Assembly (NCBI RefSeq): GCF_014333585.1
Contig: NZ_JACSCW010000004.1
Location: forward strand, 1-64,000
Length of the DNA stretch: 64,000 bases
Source: Hymenobacter sp. BT188
GTDB lineage: Bacteria; Bacteroidota; Bacteroidia; Cytophagales; Hymenobacteraceae
Direction: 5' to 3'
The translations under genes were made by a program, and so were the position numbers. The notes below the pieces were generated by a model. The model ran no database searches. It was given only the letters and a program-made list of their open reading frames with translations, and was not told the DNA's origin. Positions 1 through 7,811 of the stretch are shown piece by piece. How positions within the stretch are numbered: the first letter of the stretch is position 1; every line of letters begins with the position of its first letter.

Positions 1-54
1 CCCACCGGCCGCGCTGTAGTATATACTACAGCGCGGCCGGTGGGGGGCTTTTTT
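1..54. terminator. Bidirectional terminator cut by the window start
   Basis: A 22-bp GC-rich inverted repeat (CCCACCGGCCGCGCTGTAGT and its complement, centred near base 22) ends in GGGGGGCTTTTTTC. The right half has the form of an intrinsic terminator for a plus-strand gene lying upstream of the window. The left half starts at base 1 as CCCACC, so the matching A-tract for the minus-strand polysaccharide genes that end at 84 is probably just outside. The last arm uses the TGGGGGGC-T-tract word that recurs throughout the window. Confidence 0.75.
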
Positions 55-83
55 CTACTGTTTATTAGGCTTGAAACCTAACG

Positions 84-920
84 CTAGCGCCAGTATCCAA
101 GAATTCGGCGCATATAGCCGTTAGCCAAGAAAAGCGGGAGATAAAGAGGAGGGCAGTTACGACGTGCAAATTGAGTGAAGTCGCGCAGATTAGCGCCTCC
201 TCTAATACTGAATAAGTGGTTATAATAATTTTTTAAGCTCTTGCGCTTGCGGTTATGCTGGTCGCCGCTTTCGTCAGGATACGTACCAAGGCGTGCGTCA
301 AAATTTAAGTATACCTCGAAGCCAGCCAAACGAGCTTGATGGGTAAAGTCGTAATCAGCATAGTAATGTGGTAGAACATCGGCTGCAAACAATCCGATCC
401 GATCAAATACAACGCGCGGTATCATCAACCCACGGCCAGGCAGGTTCTGACTAGGCCACTGTCCACGGCGCTGATCCGGAGCCAGATCATCTAACAAACG
501 CCGAAAGCTGCCGGTGCGCCAATTAAGCCAGCCTCCGCTGTAGATGGGCTCTTGCGTAACGGCATCCAACTCATAAGCGCCATAAAGTGCAGGCGGCCGG
601 CTAGCAGCCGCTTTTTTCATGTTGGCTACAAAATCCGGATACACGATTACGTCGTTATTCATCGTCATCAGCCAATCGGCCCCTTGATCTAGGGCGTAGC
701 GTAAACCCAAGTTTACACCCGCTGTCCAGAATAAAGAACCCGAGCCGAAAATCACTTTTACTTCAGGGTACTTTTCAGCTAAGGTAGCGGCAGTACCATC
801 TGTAGAGCCATCATCTACTATGACTACCTTAAAATCTTGATCGGTCTGCTTCCGTAGCGAGTCGAGGCAAGCCAGAGTAAAGGAAAGACGGTTGAATACT
901 GGAATGACAATATGAAGCAT
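84..920 (-). CDS. Glycosyltransferase family 2
   Basis: Probable GT-A fold sugar transferase that would add a residue to a lipid-linked polysaccharide repeat unit at the cytoplasmic face of the membrane. The N-terminus has the GT2 pattern IVIPVFNR, then VDDGSTDGT (residues 35-43) for nucleotide-sugar binding and an NND metal-site motif (88-90). Its 278 residues suit the rhamnosyltransferase-like branch of GT2. I place the start at the ATG at 920, since the upstream in-frame TTG adds only two residues. It is the last gene of the minus-strand polysaccharide cluster in this window and ends just before a terminator. Donor and acceptor sugars cannot be told from the sequence. Confidence 0.88.
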   Translation of the reverse strand: MLHIVIPVFNRLSFTLACLDSLRKQTDQDFKVVIVDDGSTDGTAATLAEKYPEVKVIFGSGSLFWTAGVNLGLRYALDQGADWLMTMNNDVIVYPDFVANMKKAAASRPPALYGAYELDAVTQEPIYSGGWLNWRTGSFRRLLDDLAPDQRRGQWPSQNLPGRGLMIPRVVFDRIGLFAADVLPHYYADYDFTHQARLAGFEVYLNFDARLGTYPDESGDQHNRKRKSLKNYYNHLFSIRGGANLRDFTQFARRNCPPLYLPLFLANGYMRRILGYWR

Positions 921-950
921 GAGCAAGCGAGCAGGAAAGCAGCAGTTTGT

Positions 951-2111
951 TTAGTTAACAGCTGCGTAACTAGTTAATTTTGTTACTCTGGTGCCTTCAC
1001 CAGCCGATAACCCATATAAGGGAAGTAGCCGGGAAAGTGAATCATGCATAGAATAGTGTTGCTGCACAAATTCCCGGCTAGCTTTGCCGTAGTGGTGACG
1101 TAGGTCTGGGCGTTCAATAAGCTCTTGTAAAGCATCGATAAGTGCTGCTTTCTTAGGTGGCACACAACGCCCCGTTTGACGTTCTACCACTAAATCACGT
1201 AGTCCATAAACGTCGTATACAACGGCTGGTACACCGCAACTTAAAGCCTCTAGTAACGAGTTGCCTAGTCCTTCAAATAACGAAGGCATGACGAAAATAT
1301 CCGAAGCTAATAAAGCCTGGCGTACATCATGCAGCTGGCCCACGAATTTGACTACATCAGCAACCCCTAGTTTTTTAGCTTGTTGCTGCTCAGCCTCATG
1401 GGTGTCACCCTCGCCAACATGTAGATAAATTAGTGGCTGAGATAAGCGTGTACGCAGGGTTACAAGTGACTCTAGTATGACGCCATGATTTTTAATGTCG
1501 GAGCAACCTCCTACAGAAATAAGCACTATAGCATTATCGGGAATAGCAAAATGCCTTCGTGCTTCAACTCGTTCTTCAGGATTTAGTGCAGGTACAAAAC
1601 GTTGCTCATCCAGCCAGTTAGGTACCAAAACGGTAGGATTGTAGTAAGTACGTGCTTCAACTTGAGCTACAGAAGGCCCGATAGCTGTAAATTGAGTTCC
1701 AAATATGCGCCGCGCTATCCAACGGTAAGCGCCACGTCGCCAACGCACCTGCCCACGAAAATCAAAGGCATTATGAACTGTGGATACAAGTTGAGTGATG
1801 CCTGCTAAGCGGGCTACTAACAGATACCAGAAGAAGTTTTGCTCAGTGTGATTATGAACAACATTAAACTGGTGCTGCTTCATAAAGCGGTACAGCCGCC
1901 ACAAATGTGGTATTGACCATGTTACATAGGGACGGTGATATACCGTGAACCCTGCTTCTACCAGCGTTGAAGCATAATCGCCTACAGTAGGGCCATCAGC
2001 TAAGATATGCTGGTCGAATCCATGACTATTAACTGTTGGAGCAGCAAGGCGAAGCATGACTTCTGCTCCACTGAATCGCAAGGAGTGCAGTATATGAAGA
2101 ATCTTGGGCAT
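951..2111 (-). CDS. Glycosyltransferase family 4
   Basis: GT-B fold retaining glycosyltransferase. The N-terminus PKILHILHSLRFSGAE is typical of GT4 enzymes, and the C-terminal half carries the FEGLGNSLLEAL motif (about residue 280), the EX7E-like nucleotide-sugar site. I prefer the ATG at 2111. An in-frame ATG at 2138 would add nine residues, MTLFRSILP, not expected in the family. The gap to the previous gene of the cluster (2112-2353) is about 240 bp and probably contains a separate minus-strand promoter, although I could not find a convincing one. Role: one step of exopolysaccharide repeat-unit assembly; the sugar is unknown. Confidence 0.87.
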   Translation of the reverse strand: MPKILHILHSLRFSGAEVMLRLAAPTVNSHGFDQHILADGPTVGDYASTLVEAGFTVYHRPYVTWSIPHLWRLYRFMKQHQFNVVHNHTEQNFFWYLLVARLAGITQLVSTVHNAFDFRGQVRWRRGAYRWIARRIFGTQFTAIGPSVAQVEARTYYNPTVLVPNWLDEQRFVPALNPEERVEARRHFAIPDNAIVLISVGGCSDIKNHGVILESLVTLRTRLSQPLIYLHVGEGDTHEAEQQQAKKLGVADVVKFVGQLHDVRQALLASDIFVMPSLFEGLGNSLLEALSCGVPAVVYDVYGLRDLVVERQTGRCVPPKKAALIDALQELIERPDLRHHYGKASREFVQQHYSMHDSLSRLLPLYGLSAGEGTRVTKLTSYAAVN

Positions 2112-2353
2112 AGGTAGTATAGAGCGAAAGAGTGTCATTTAAATGCCCAGATGGTAATCAGAGCAGATAAAGTAATCTCTTAGCCCTTGTCATTGATGAA
2201 ATTCAGGAAATGCATCATCCCTGTTGATCACTATTTTAACTCAGATTGATGCTGAGAACCTAATTGCTCTAATAGACAAGTAGAATCAATATCATCAGGC
2301 TATAAATAGACCGATAAGGCAAAAGACCACTCATAATAAAAGATGTGGCACAA

Positions 2354-3307
2354 TTAAAGCATAGCTGCTACAGAACGCAGACGGGCCATTATTTTATCGC
2401 GAAGCGTACCACGTAACTCCCGATAGTCTGAAACGGTGTCACGAATTACAAAGCTAGGATGCCGCAATGGCTGAGGGATTTGCTCGGTAGGTAAATTAGC
2501 CCATGGATGAGAAGTATTCACTGTGTGAGTAGCGCCGCCGCCAAAACCAATATTACTAATCAGATTTACGGCAGGCATTATACTCAAGCCTGATTGCACA
2601 AGTAGCGTAAAAGACCATTGGTAATCCCAAGTATCAAGCTTCCCCTTGTGGGTAGCCCATAATGGACTTAACAGCATTCGTGCTTCCAGGGGATTAAAGA
2701 AATGCCGCCATAAATAATTCTTGCGCTGAATTTCAGGTAATAAGGGGGTAGCCGCATCATAGTGCTGCCAAGCCCGACGCCAGCTAGCCCATCCCCAAAT
2801 AGCAGAATGGCGAGAGAAATAATAAGAATAATCAGGATCATGAACCCAGCCTCGCATGATATTGCTGCCATTTATGTGCATTACTCGCTTATCATCACGG
2901 TAGCGGTCCAGCAACTCTTCACAGTAAGAGAAGAAAGAGGGGTGAGGTAAGCAGTCATCTTCCAAAATAATACCCGCTTCCTCGTGTTGAAAGAACCAAT
3001 CAATGGCAGTACTCACTGCTTGACGGCAGCCAAGATTCTGCTCCCGAAAAAGTGTTTGTACCGTACAAGGCCAATCTACTCCAGTTTCTATTAAGCGACG
3101 CACCGCATCACAAGCAATTGCTTCACTTGGCCGATCTGCCCGGGCGCCATCGGCTGCAACATACAACCGGGGTGGACGTGCAGCACGAATAGCAGCAAGT
3201 ACACGCTCCGTAACGTCGGGACGGTTGAAGACTAAAAACAAAACTGCCGTACGAGAGGCTAAACCGTTCGTCGCGTCGGTAGAATGAGTTGAAGCGTTGA
3301 CGAGCAT
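2354..3307 (-). CDS. Glycosyltransferase-like protein (HlpA/GT2-related)
   Basis: 317-residue soluble protein of the nucleotide-diphospho-sugar transferase superfamily. Visible motifs are TAVLFLVFNRPDVTERVL (about 20-37), AADGAR (51-56) and LEDDCLPHPSFF (115-126), where EDD is the likely metal and donor site. It resembles proteins often annotated as hemolytic protein HlpA-like or as GT2. Its ATG lies 3 nt from the stop codon of the upstream membrane protein gene, so the two are almost certainly co-transcribed and translationally coupled. Function in the polysaccharide pathway is inferred from location; substrate unknown. Confidence 0.75.
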   Translation of the reverse strand: MLVNASTHSTDATNGLASRTAVLFLVFNRPDVTERVLAAIRAARPPRLYVAADGARADRPSEAIACDAVRRLIETGVDWPCTVQTLFREQNLGCRQAVSTAIDWFFQHEEAGIILEDDCLPHPSFFSYCEELLDRYRDDKRVMHINGSNIMRGWVHDPDYSYYFSRHSAIWGWASWRRAWQHYDAATPLLPEIQRKNYLWRHFFNPLEARMLLSPLWATHKGKLDTWDYQWSFTLLVQSGLSIMPAVNLISNIGFGGGATHTVNTSHPWANLPTEQIPQPLRHPSFVIRDTVSDYRELRGTLRDKIMARLRSVAAML

Positions 3308-3310
3308 GAA

Positions 3311-4633
3311 TTAAACTGATAAGGGAACGGCTGGTGCACTCTGAGAAGAACTAATAACAGAGGTAGAAGCTTGATTTTCTACTAAAGGAGTACTGGCGAG
3401 ATTAGCTAACGTCTTTATACGAACAAACCCTAGACCGGCTAAGCCATAAAAATATGGTGGCAAACTATACGAGTAGCCGTAAACCAAACTAGTACCAATG
3501 AAAATGCACCATGTTAGGGTTTCGGGGTCCATAGAAGGACTTTTCAGCAATTGTAGAAGTGCATATAGTTGAGGTATAGATAGAAGTATCAATCCTATTA
3601 TTCCTAGATAGAATAAAGCATCAATATAAAAACTATGTAAAAAGTGGCCATGACCGTCTGGGAAGACTACTACGGTAGGTTGGTCAGGATCATAAAATTG
3701 AATAGGTAATTCAAATCCTTTAAACCGCATGCCGGCTATTGGATTATCGACAATAAAGGGCCAGTAAGACCTTGCTTGTTCAGCTCGCCATCCTCCTGTA
3801 CCCTGCTTATCGTGATTTTCAATATCGGCTATATTCTCGGAGATCTTGGCAAGTACCTTAGGATTTGACACTGCCAACGTTGTCAGCGTTAAGAAGAGTA
3901 ATACGGCAGGGATGCCCAGTAAAGGCAATAGCGTCTTAAAACTCAGATGTTGCCTAGCTGCACCAAGTAGCAGCACCACGTTAATTGCCAAAGAAACAAC
4001 GGAGACTACCCATACTGTGCGGTGCTGAAAAAATAGAATGGCTACTGACGCTACGAAAAACAGTACAAGATGTAATGGTTTGCGTGTTTGCAGGTAAGTG
4101 TTAAAATGGAATAGCAATGGCAAAACCAGTAGATAAACAGATGCCGCAACTAACCCGCGTTCGTGATTGACAAAGGCCCCCATGCTAAGGGCTTCAGGAT
4201 TGAAAAGGCTTAAATTGAGAACTAGAGCTACCCAGATCATTCCAATCAAATCTGCTAATGTGATGCGTCCAATTATGCTGTACATCCCATACATGGCAGG
4301 TAAGGTAAACAGCACCATTATTTTCTGAAACACATGGGGATATACGGCAAGTACATCATAGTGCAAGTATGATTCGGCCATGAGAAAGGCTATGCCCACT
4401 AGAGCACACCAGAATACGTAGCGAGCTATTCCGCGCAGGTACTTGTATAAAAGTATACTTAACGGTACACAGCCAGCAATAAATAAAGCCGGATAACCAT
4501 CAAGGGGCGATGGTGCTGACTGCCCAAACTCGTCTACCTCTATGCGGCCTGTAATCATAGTTGAGAACAGAACGTCTAGTATCAGTACGGCCAGCAGGGG
4601 AAGAGCATATAAAAGTCGATAGCGTATCTTCAT
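3311..4633 (-). CDS. O-antigen polymerase/ligase-like membrane protein (Wzy candidate)
   Basis: 440-residue polytopic membrane protein with about ten to eleven hydrophobic segments and a large periplasmic loop before the last few helices (around residues 255-340, including GTGGWRAEQARSYWPF and the PDGHGHFLHSFYIDALFYLG stretch). That topology and the HS-x-Y pattern in the big loop are characteristic of Wzy polymerases and O-antigen ligases. In a locus with Wzx-like, Wza-like and Wzc-like partners it is the natural candidate for the repeat-unit polymerase. Sequence similarity in this family is weak, so the call rests on topology and context. Confidence 0.68.
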   Translation of the reverse strand: MKIRYRLLYALPLLAVLILDVLFSTMITGRIEVDEFGQSAPSPLDGYPALFIAGCVPLSILLYKYLRGIARYVFWCALVGIAFLMAESYLHYDVLAVYPHVFQKIMVLFTLPAMYGMYSIIGRITLADLIGMIWVALVLNLSLFNPEALSMGAFVNHERGLVAASVYLLVLPLLFHFNTYLQTRKPLHLVLFFVASVAILFFQHRTVWVVSVVSLAINVVLLLGAARQHLSFKTLLPLLGIPAVLLFLTLTTLAVSNPKVLAKISENIADIENHDKQGTGGWRAEQARSYWPFIVDNPIAGMRFKGFELPIQFYDPDQPTVVVFPDGHGHFLHSFYIDALFYLGIIGLILLSIPQLYALLQLLKSPSMDPETLTWCIFIGTSLVYGYSYSLPPYFYGLAGLGFVRIKTLANLASTPLVENQASTSVISSSQSAPAVPLSV

Positions 4634-4657
4634 AGTTGTAGCCCTAACAAGAGCAGA

Positions 4658-5854
4658 CTAGTATGACAAGGCAAGTATCGCTTGGGGGGCAATTTGACCA
4701 AGTATTCGGCGGTATTGTTCCTCATAAGCGGCAGTAACGATGGGTATCGAAAACCTTTCTTGCACGCTGATGATTCCTTGTTTACTTAGTTGTTCATAAA
4801 GTTGAGGTTGAGTCAATAAATGGCACAAAGCCTTAGCTATCGCCGCAGGAGAGTCGATATCGGTAAGTACCCCATGCTTTCCATTATTAAGTACCCATGG
4901 AACGGCTCCTGATTTAGCTCCTGCTATTACAGGTACCCCAGCCTGCATTGCTTCCACTAAGGTCATTCCAAACGATTCTTCACGTGATGGATGAAGCATT
5001 ACGTCAAATTGAGGCAAAAGGGTAATCATTTCGGTGTGTGTGGCTTTCCCAGCAAAGTGGACACCTTCAGCAACTCCATGCCTCAAGGCCCATTGATGAG
5101 CTGGCCCATTAACTCCGTAATCAGCACCGTACAACCAATATTCCGTATCGGACCCCAATTGCTTACGCACTTCCTTGAAAGCCAACAAAGCCGAACTTAC
5201 GTTCTTACGGGACGACCACTCTGCGAGCATCGAGATTATGCGTCGTTGGGGGCCAGTTGGAAATGCATGAGGACCACCCGGAGCTGGCCGAATCGCATTA
5301 GGTACCACTACTGGGTGGCGATTCGTACTCTGCAAAGCCTCGGCTAGGTACGGCGAGACAGCAGTGAAGTTTTTACCTTTACGAAGAACTTTTAGCTTCA
5401 GCAGCAGTCGTGCTACACGGTAGGGGTCAGGTACGTATCGCAGAATAAGCCACGGATCATCGTGAAGAGTAATTAGATGAGGATAGCCACTCATCAGAGC
5501 ACCTAATGAGAATTCATACCCCCAATGAGCATGAACGATCTCAGGCTTATCTTGGTGAATAAATCGTGCGAGTTCCTGCCCTTCTTGCTTGAATAGGTCT
5601 AAGCAACGATGGCGCGCACGGGGCCTATAATGGCCCATATAAATTGTTAACTGGGATCCCCGCATAATAACGGGGGTAATGACGTGCGGATCTAGTGAAT
5701 AAATGGATACCTGATGACCAGCTTCAATCAATCCTTGAACTAAGGGCGTAATAGCGCTTCCCCCCATACCGCTAGGAATGAAAGCATCTGCCTTTACATC
5801 TAAATAGGGGCGCAGAGCGTTTACATCAATAGTGGTAGAGAGACCAATTTTCAT
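4658..5854 (-). CDS. Glycosyltransferase family 4
   Basis: 398-residue GT-B enzyme. The N-terminal Rossmann half includes GGSAITPLVQGLIEAGHQVSI (about 31-51), and the C-terminal half has the donor-site motif REESFGMTLVEAMQAG (about 291-306). It starts at the ATG at 5854, 24 nt upstream of the next gene's ATG in the cluster. The last codons contain a GGGGGGCAATTT word on the opposite strand (4685-4695). Likely role: addition of one sugar during exopolysaccharide repeat-unit synthesis. Confidence 0.87.
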   Translation of the reverse strand: MKIGLSTTIDVNALRPYLDVKADAFIPSGMGGSAITPLVQGLIEAGHQVSIYSLDPHVITPVIMRGSQLTIYMGHYRPRARHRCLDLFKQEGQELARFIHQDKPEIVHAHWGYEFSLGALMSGYPHLITLHDDPWLILRYVPDPYRVARLLLKLKVLRKGKNFTAVSPYLAEALQSTNRHPVVVPNAIRPAPGGPHAFPTGPQRRIISMLAEWSSRKNVSSALLAFKEVRKQLGSDTEYWLYGADYGVNGPAHQWALRHGVAEGVHFAGKATHTEMITLLPQFDVMLHPSREESFGMTLVEAMQAGVPVIAGAKSGAVPWVLNNGKHGVLTDIDSPAAIAKALCHLLTQPQLYEQLSKQGIISVQERFSIPIVTAAYEEQYRRILGQIAPQAILALSY

Positions 5855-5881
5855 AGCGGCATTAAAGCAATAGGAGAGAAA

Positions 5882-6958
5882 TCAGGTAGCGGTCGCGGGG
5901 CGATGAAGGAGTCGCTTGGCAATTAGTAATAGCCTAGGAAGCTTGGTAGCCAATGTCAGAAGGCGACGGGGCCGCCAGACAGGATGCGGTACTCCAAGAT
6001 AACTACCTAAGTAGTCTGCTAATGCTGCGGGGGGCAATTTCCAGAACTGGGAGTCGCGTTTTACTACGCGTCGACATATTACAGGGATGCCTTGGGTTTT
6101 TTCATTAGGCAAATGCCATAATGTTAGCTGCGCATCCGAAGGGCGCACATTGGTATTCTGGTAAGTTGTCCAGATACGACGAATGAATGGGCTGGCGTCA
6201 GCCCATGGACGAGATAAACGGTTGCACACGAAGCTAGTCATGTACTCGTCACCATCAAAAATGCTGCGCTTGTTACGAAAGCGAGGGGGAGAGGTTGGAT
6301 AAGTTTGTCTTATTTGCTCCCATGTTTGGCTAAGCTGCTCTGCTACTTCGGCCAAACGTTCACGACTACCACCTATAATCTCTCCACCGAAGTGTAAGGG
6401 CACAGCTACCGGATAATTTGAATCCAACTCCTGGTATAGGTCGCCCATATCCCGGCGGCTTAGTCCATGTATTTTAGTGTCAGGTAATGATTCTGGCTCG
6501 GCATCTAAGAGTACAAGAACATCACTCTGCACCAAACGGCTGAGCGCCGGGTCAGGCCGAGTCCAAACACAATCTGAGTCGAGCAACAAGCTATACTGAC
6601 CGGCTTCAGGTTGAGACAAAGCGCGCAGCACATCAAGCTTGTAAAAAGCGTTCCGGAATTCTGTAATAAAGTGTTCTGGTGGTCGGAAAGTTTCGAAGGC
6701 TAGTGTTCTGATTTCTACGCCTATAGAATTTAAGAACTGCCGGAAGTCAATACCTTCCCAGTTGGCTACTTCTTGATCATTTGTGTAGAGTATATGTCCA
6801 GCTTCTGGATTGCAACGGACAGAAGTTGCAAAAAATACAGCTACACACTGCCAGTATACCTGCCGCCTCTTACTAGCACTAATATCAAGTAATTGTGGAT
6901 ACAGTGACTCGGGCGTTGTTGTATCGTCTACGCACAGACTAGTAACAATATTCATCAT
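5882..6958 (-). CDS. Hypothetical protein, possible glycosyltransferase
   Basis: 358-residue soluble protein of no family I can name. It contains YSLLLDSDCVWTRPDP, where DSD followed by W is reminiscent of the DXD metal site of GT-A transferases, and a C-terminal basic region. Its ATG overlaps the stop codon of the upstream gene by 4 nt (6955-6958), so translation is coupled. Position between clear glycosyltransferases and the pattern around DSD suggest a sugar-transfer role, but this is inference. A GGGGGGCAATTTCC word lies at 6029 on the opposite strand. Confidence 0.6.
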   Translation of the reverse strand: MMNIVTSLCVDDTTTPESLYPQLLDISASKRRQVYWQCVAVFFATSVRCNPEAGHILYTNDQEVANWEGIDFRQFLNSIGVEIRTLAFETFRPPEHFITEFRNAFYKLDVLRALSQPEAGQYSLLLDSDCVWTRPDPALSRLVQSDVLVLLDAEPESLPDTKIHGLSRRDMGDLYQELDSNYPVAVPLHFGGEIIGGSRERLAEVAEQLSQTWEQIRQTYPTSPPRFRNKRSIFDGDEYMTSFVCNRLSRPWADASPFIRRIWTTYQNTNVRPSDAQLTLWHLPNEKTQGIPVICRRVVKRDSQFWKLPPAALADYLGSYLGVPHPVWRPRRLLTLATKLPRLLLIAKRLLHRPATAT

Positions 6959-7758
6959 ATTATAGACTTAACAACCGACAATAGCTTTTTGAACGAAAGC
7001 TCCTTTGGTGGTTCCTCATCATCAATGCCTGGCGTATAAAATCCCCGAAGAGAATAATCTATCTCTATTCCTTCCGCCGCGAACAGGTCTACTACTGCAT
7101 CCCGGTGCCATTTCCCACGATAAATACCCGTGATAGGGGCAAAGGGAATTATAGCGTGATCAGGATAAGAATAAAGGTCGCGATTGATGGTGTAAAAGCG
7201 CTCTTTCGTCGGTTTCACCCGACGGTTGACATAAAATTCCGTCTGCCATGGATTCTCATGAGGTCGAAAGTACCGTGCTATGCGCCTGATATTCCACATG
7301 GACGCCATAGCACTAAATAAGTAGGAATCAGAATGATCAACCTCCCACAAATCAGGGAAATCGCTTGGATGGAATGGCCCTTGATTTCCACTTTCTACCA
7401 AACCTATATATGTCATCTGATGCTCAAGCATGGTATCTACCAACTGTTGTACCTTTTCTTCTGGTACGTAGTGGTCTAGAAACATGTCCTCATGCAAATA
7501 CACTACAATATCAGTATCAATTTGCTTGAATGCCTCTAGTAAGCGTTCTCCATGGGGTGTATTAACGCTTCCTGTAAAGCGTGCTACCCGCGTACACGTA
7601 ATATCGAGCCCCGGAAACGAGAAGTCTTTAGTTTCAGTACTCAGAAAAATTCTCCCTTGATAATGCGGCCAGTATTTTTTGAATAGTGTGAAAAAAGGCA
7701 CCCAACAATCAGAGTAGCTATCAGTGCTGCTAACTAGGATAGAGTAATTAGATTTCAT
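6955..7758 (-). CDS. Hypothetical protein, glycosyltransferase-like
   Basis: About 267 residues starting at the ATG at 7758 (MKSNYSILVSSTDSYSDCW). An upstream TTG would add three residues. The middle contains IDTDIVVYLHEDMFLDHYV, where the HED after a hydrophobic strand resembles the acidic metal-site motif of GT-A folds. It overlaps the next gene by 4 nt and follows the flippase-GT61 fusion gene by about 50 bp. I do not recognise a defined family. Role in the polysaccharide pathway is assumed from the operon. Confidence 0.6.
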   Translation of the reverse strand: MKSNYSILVSSTDSYSDCWVPFFTLFKKYWPHYQGRIFLSTETKDFSFPGLDITCTRVARFTGSVNTPHGERLLEAFKQIDTDIVVYLHEDMFLDHYVPEEKVQQLVDTMLEHQMTYIGLVESGNQGPFHPSDFPDLWEVDHSDSYLFSAMASMWNIRRIARYFRPHENPWQTEFYVNRRVKPTKERFYTINRDLYSYPDHAIIPFAPITGIYRGKWHRDAVVDLFAAEGIEIDYSLRGFYTPGIDDEEPPKELSFKKLLSVVKSII

Positions 7759-7811
7759 CAAGTGCAAAGATTAAGATCACAGCCCTTCATACACTTCACA
7801 TATGTATAGGC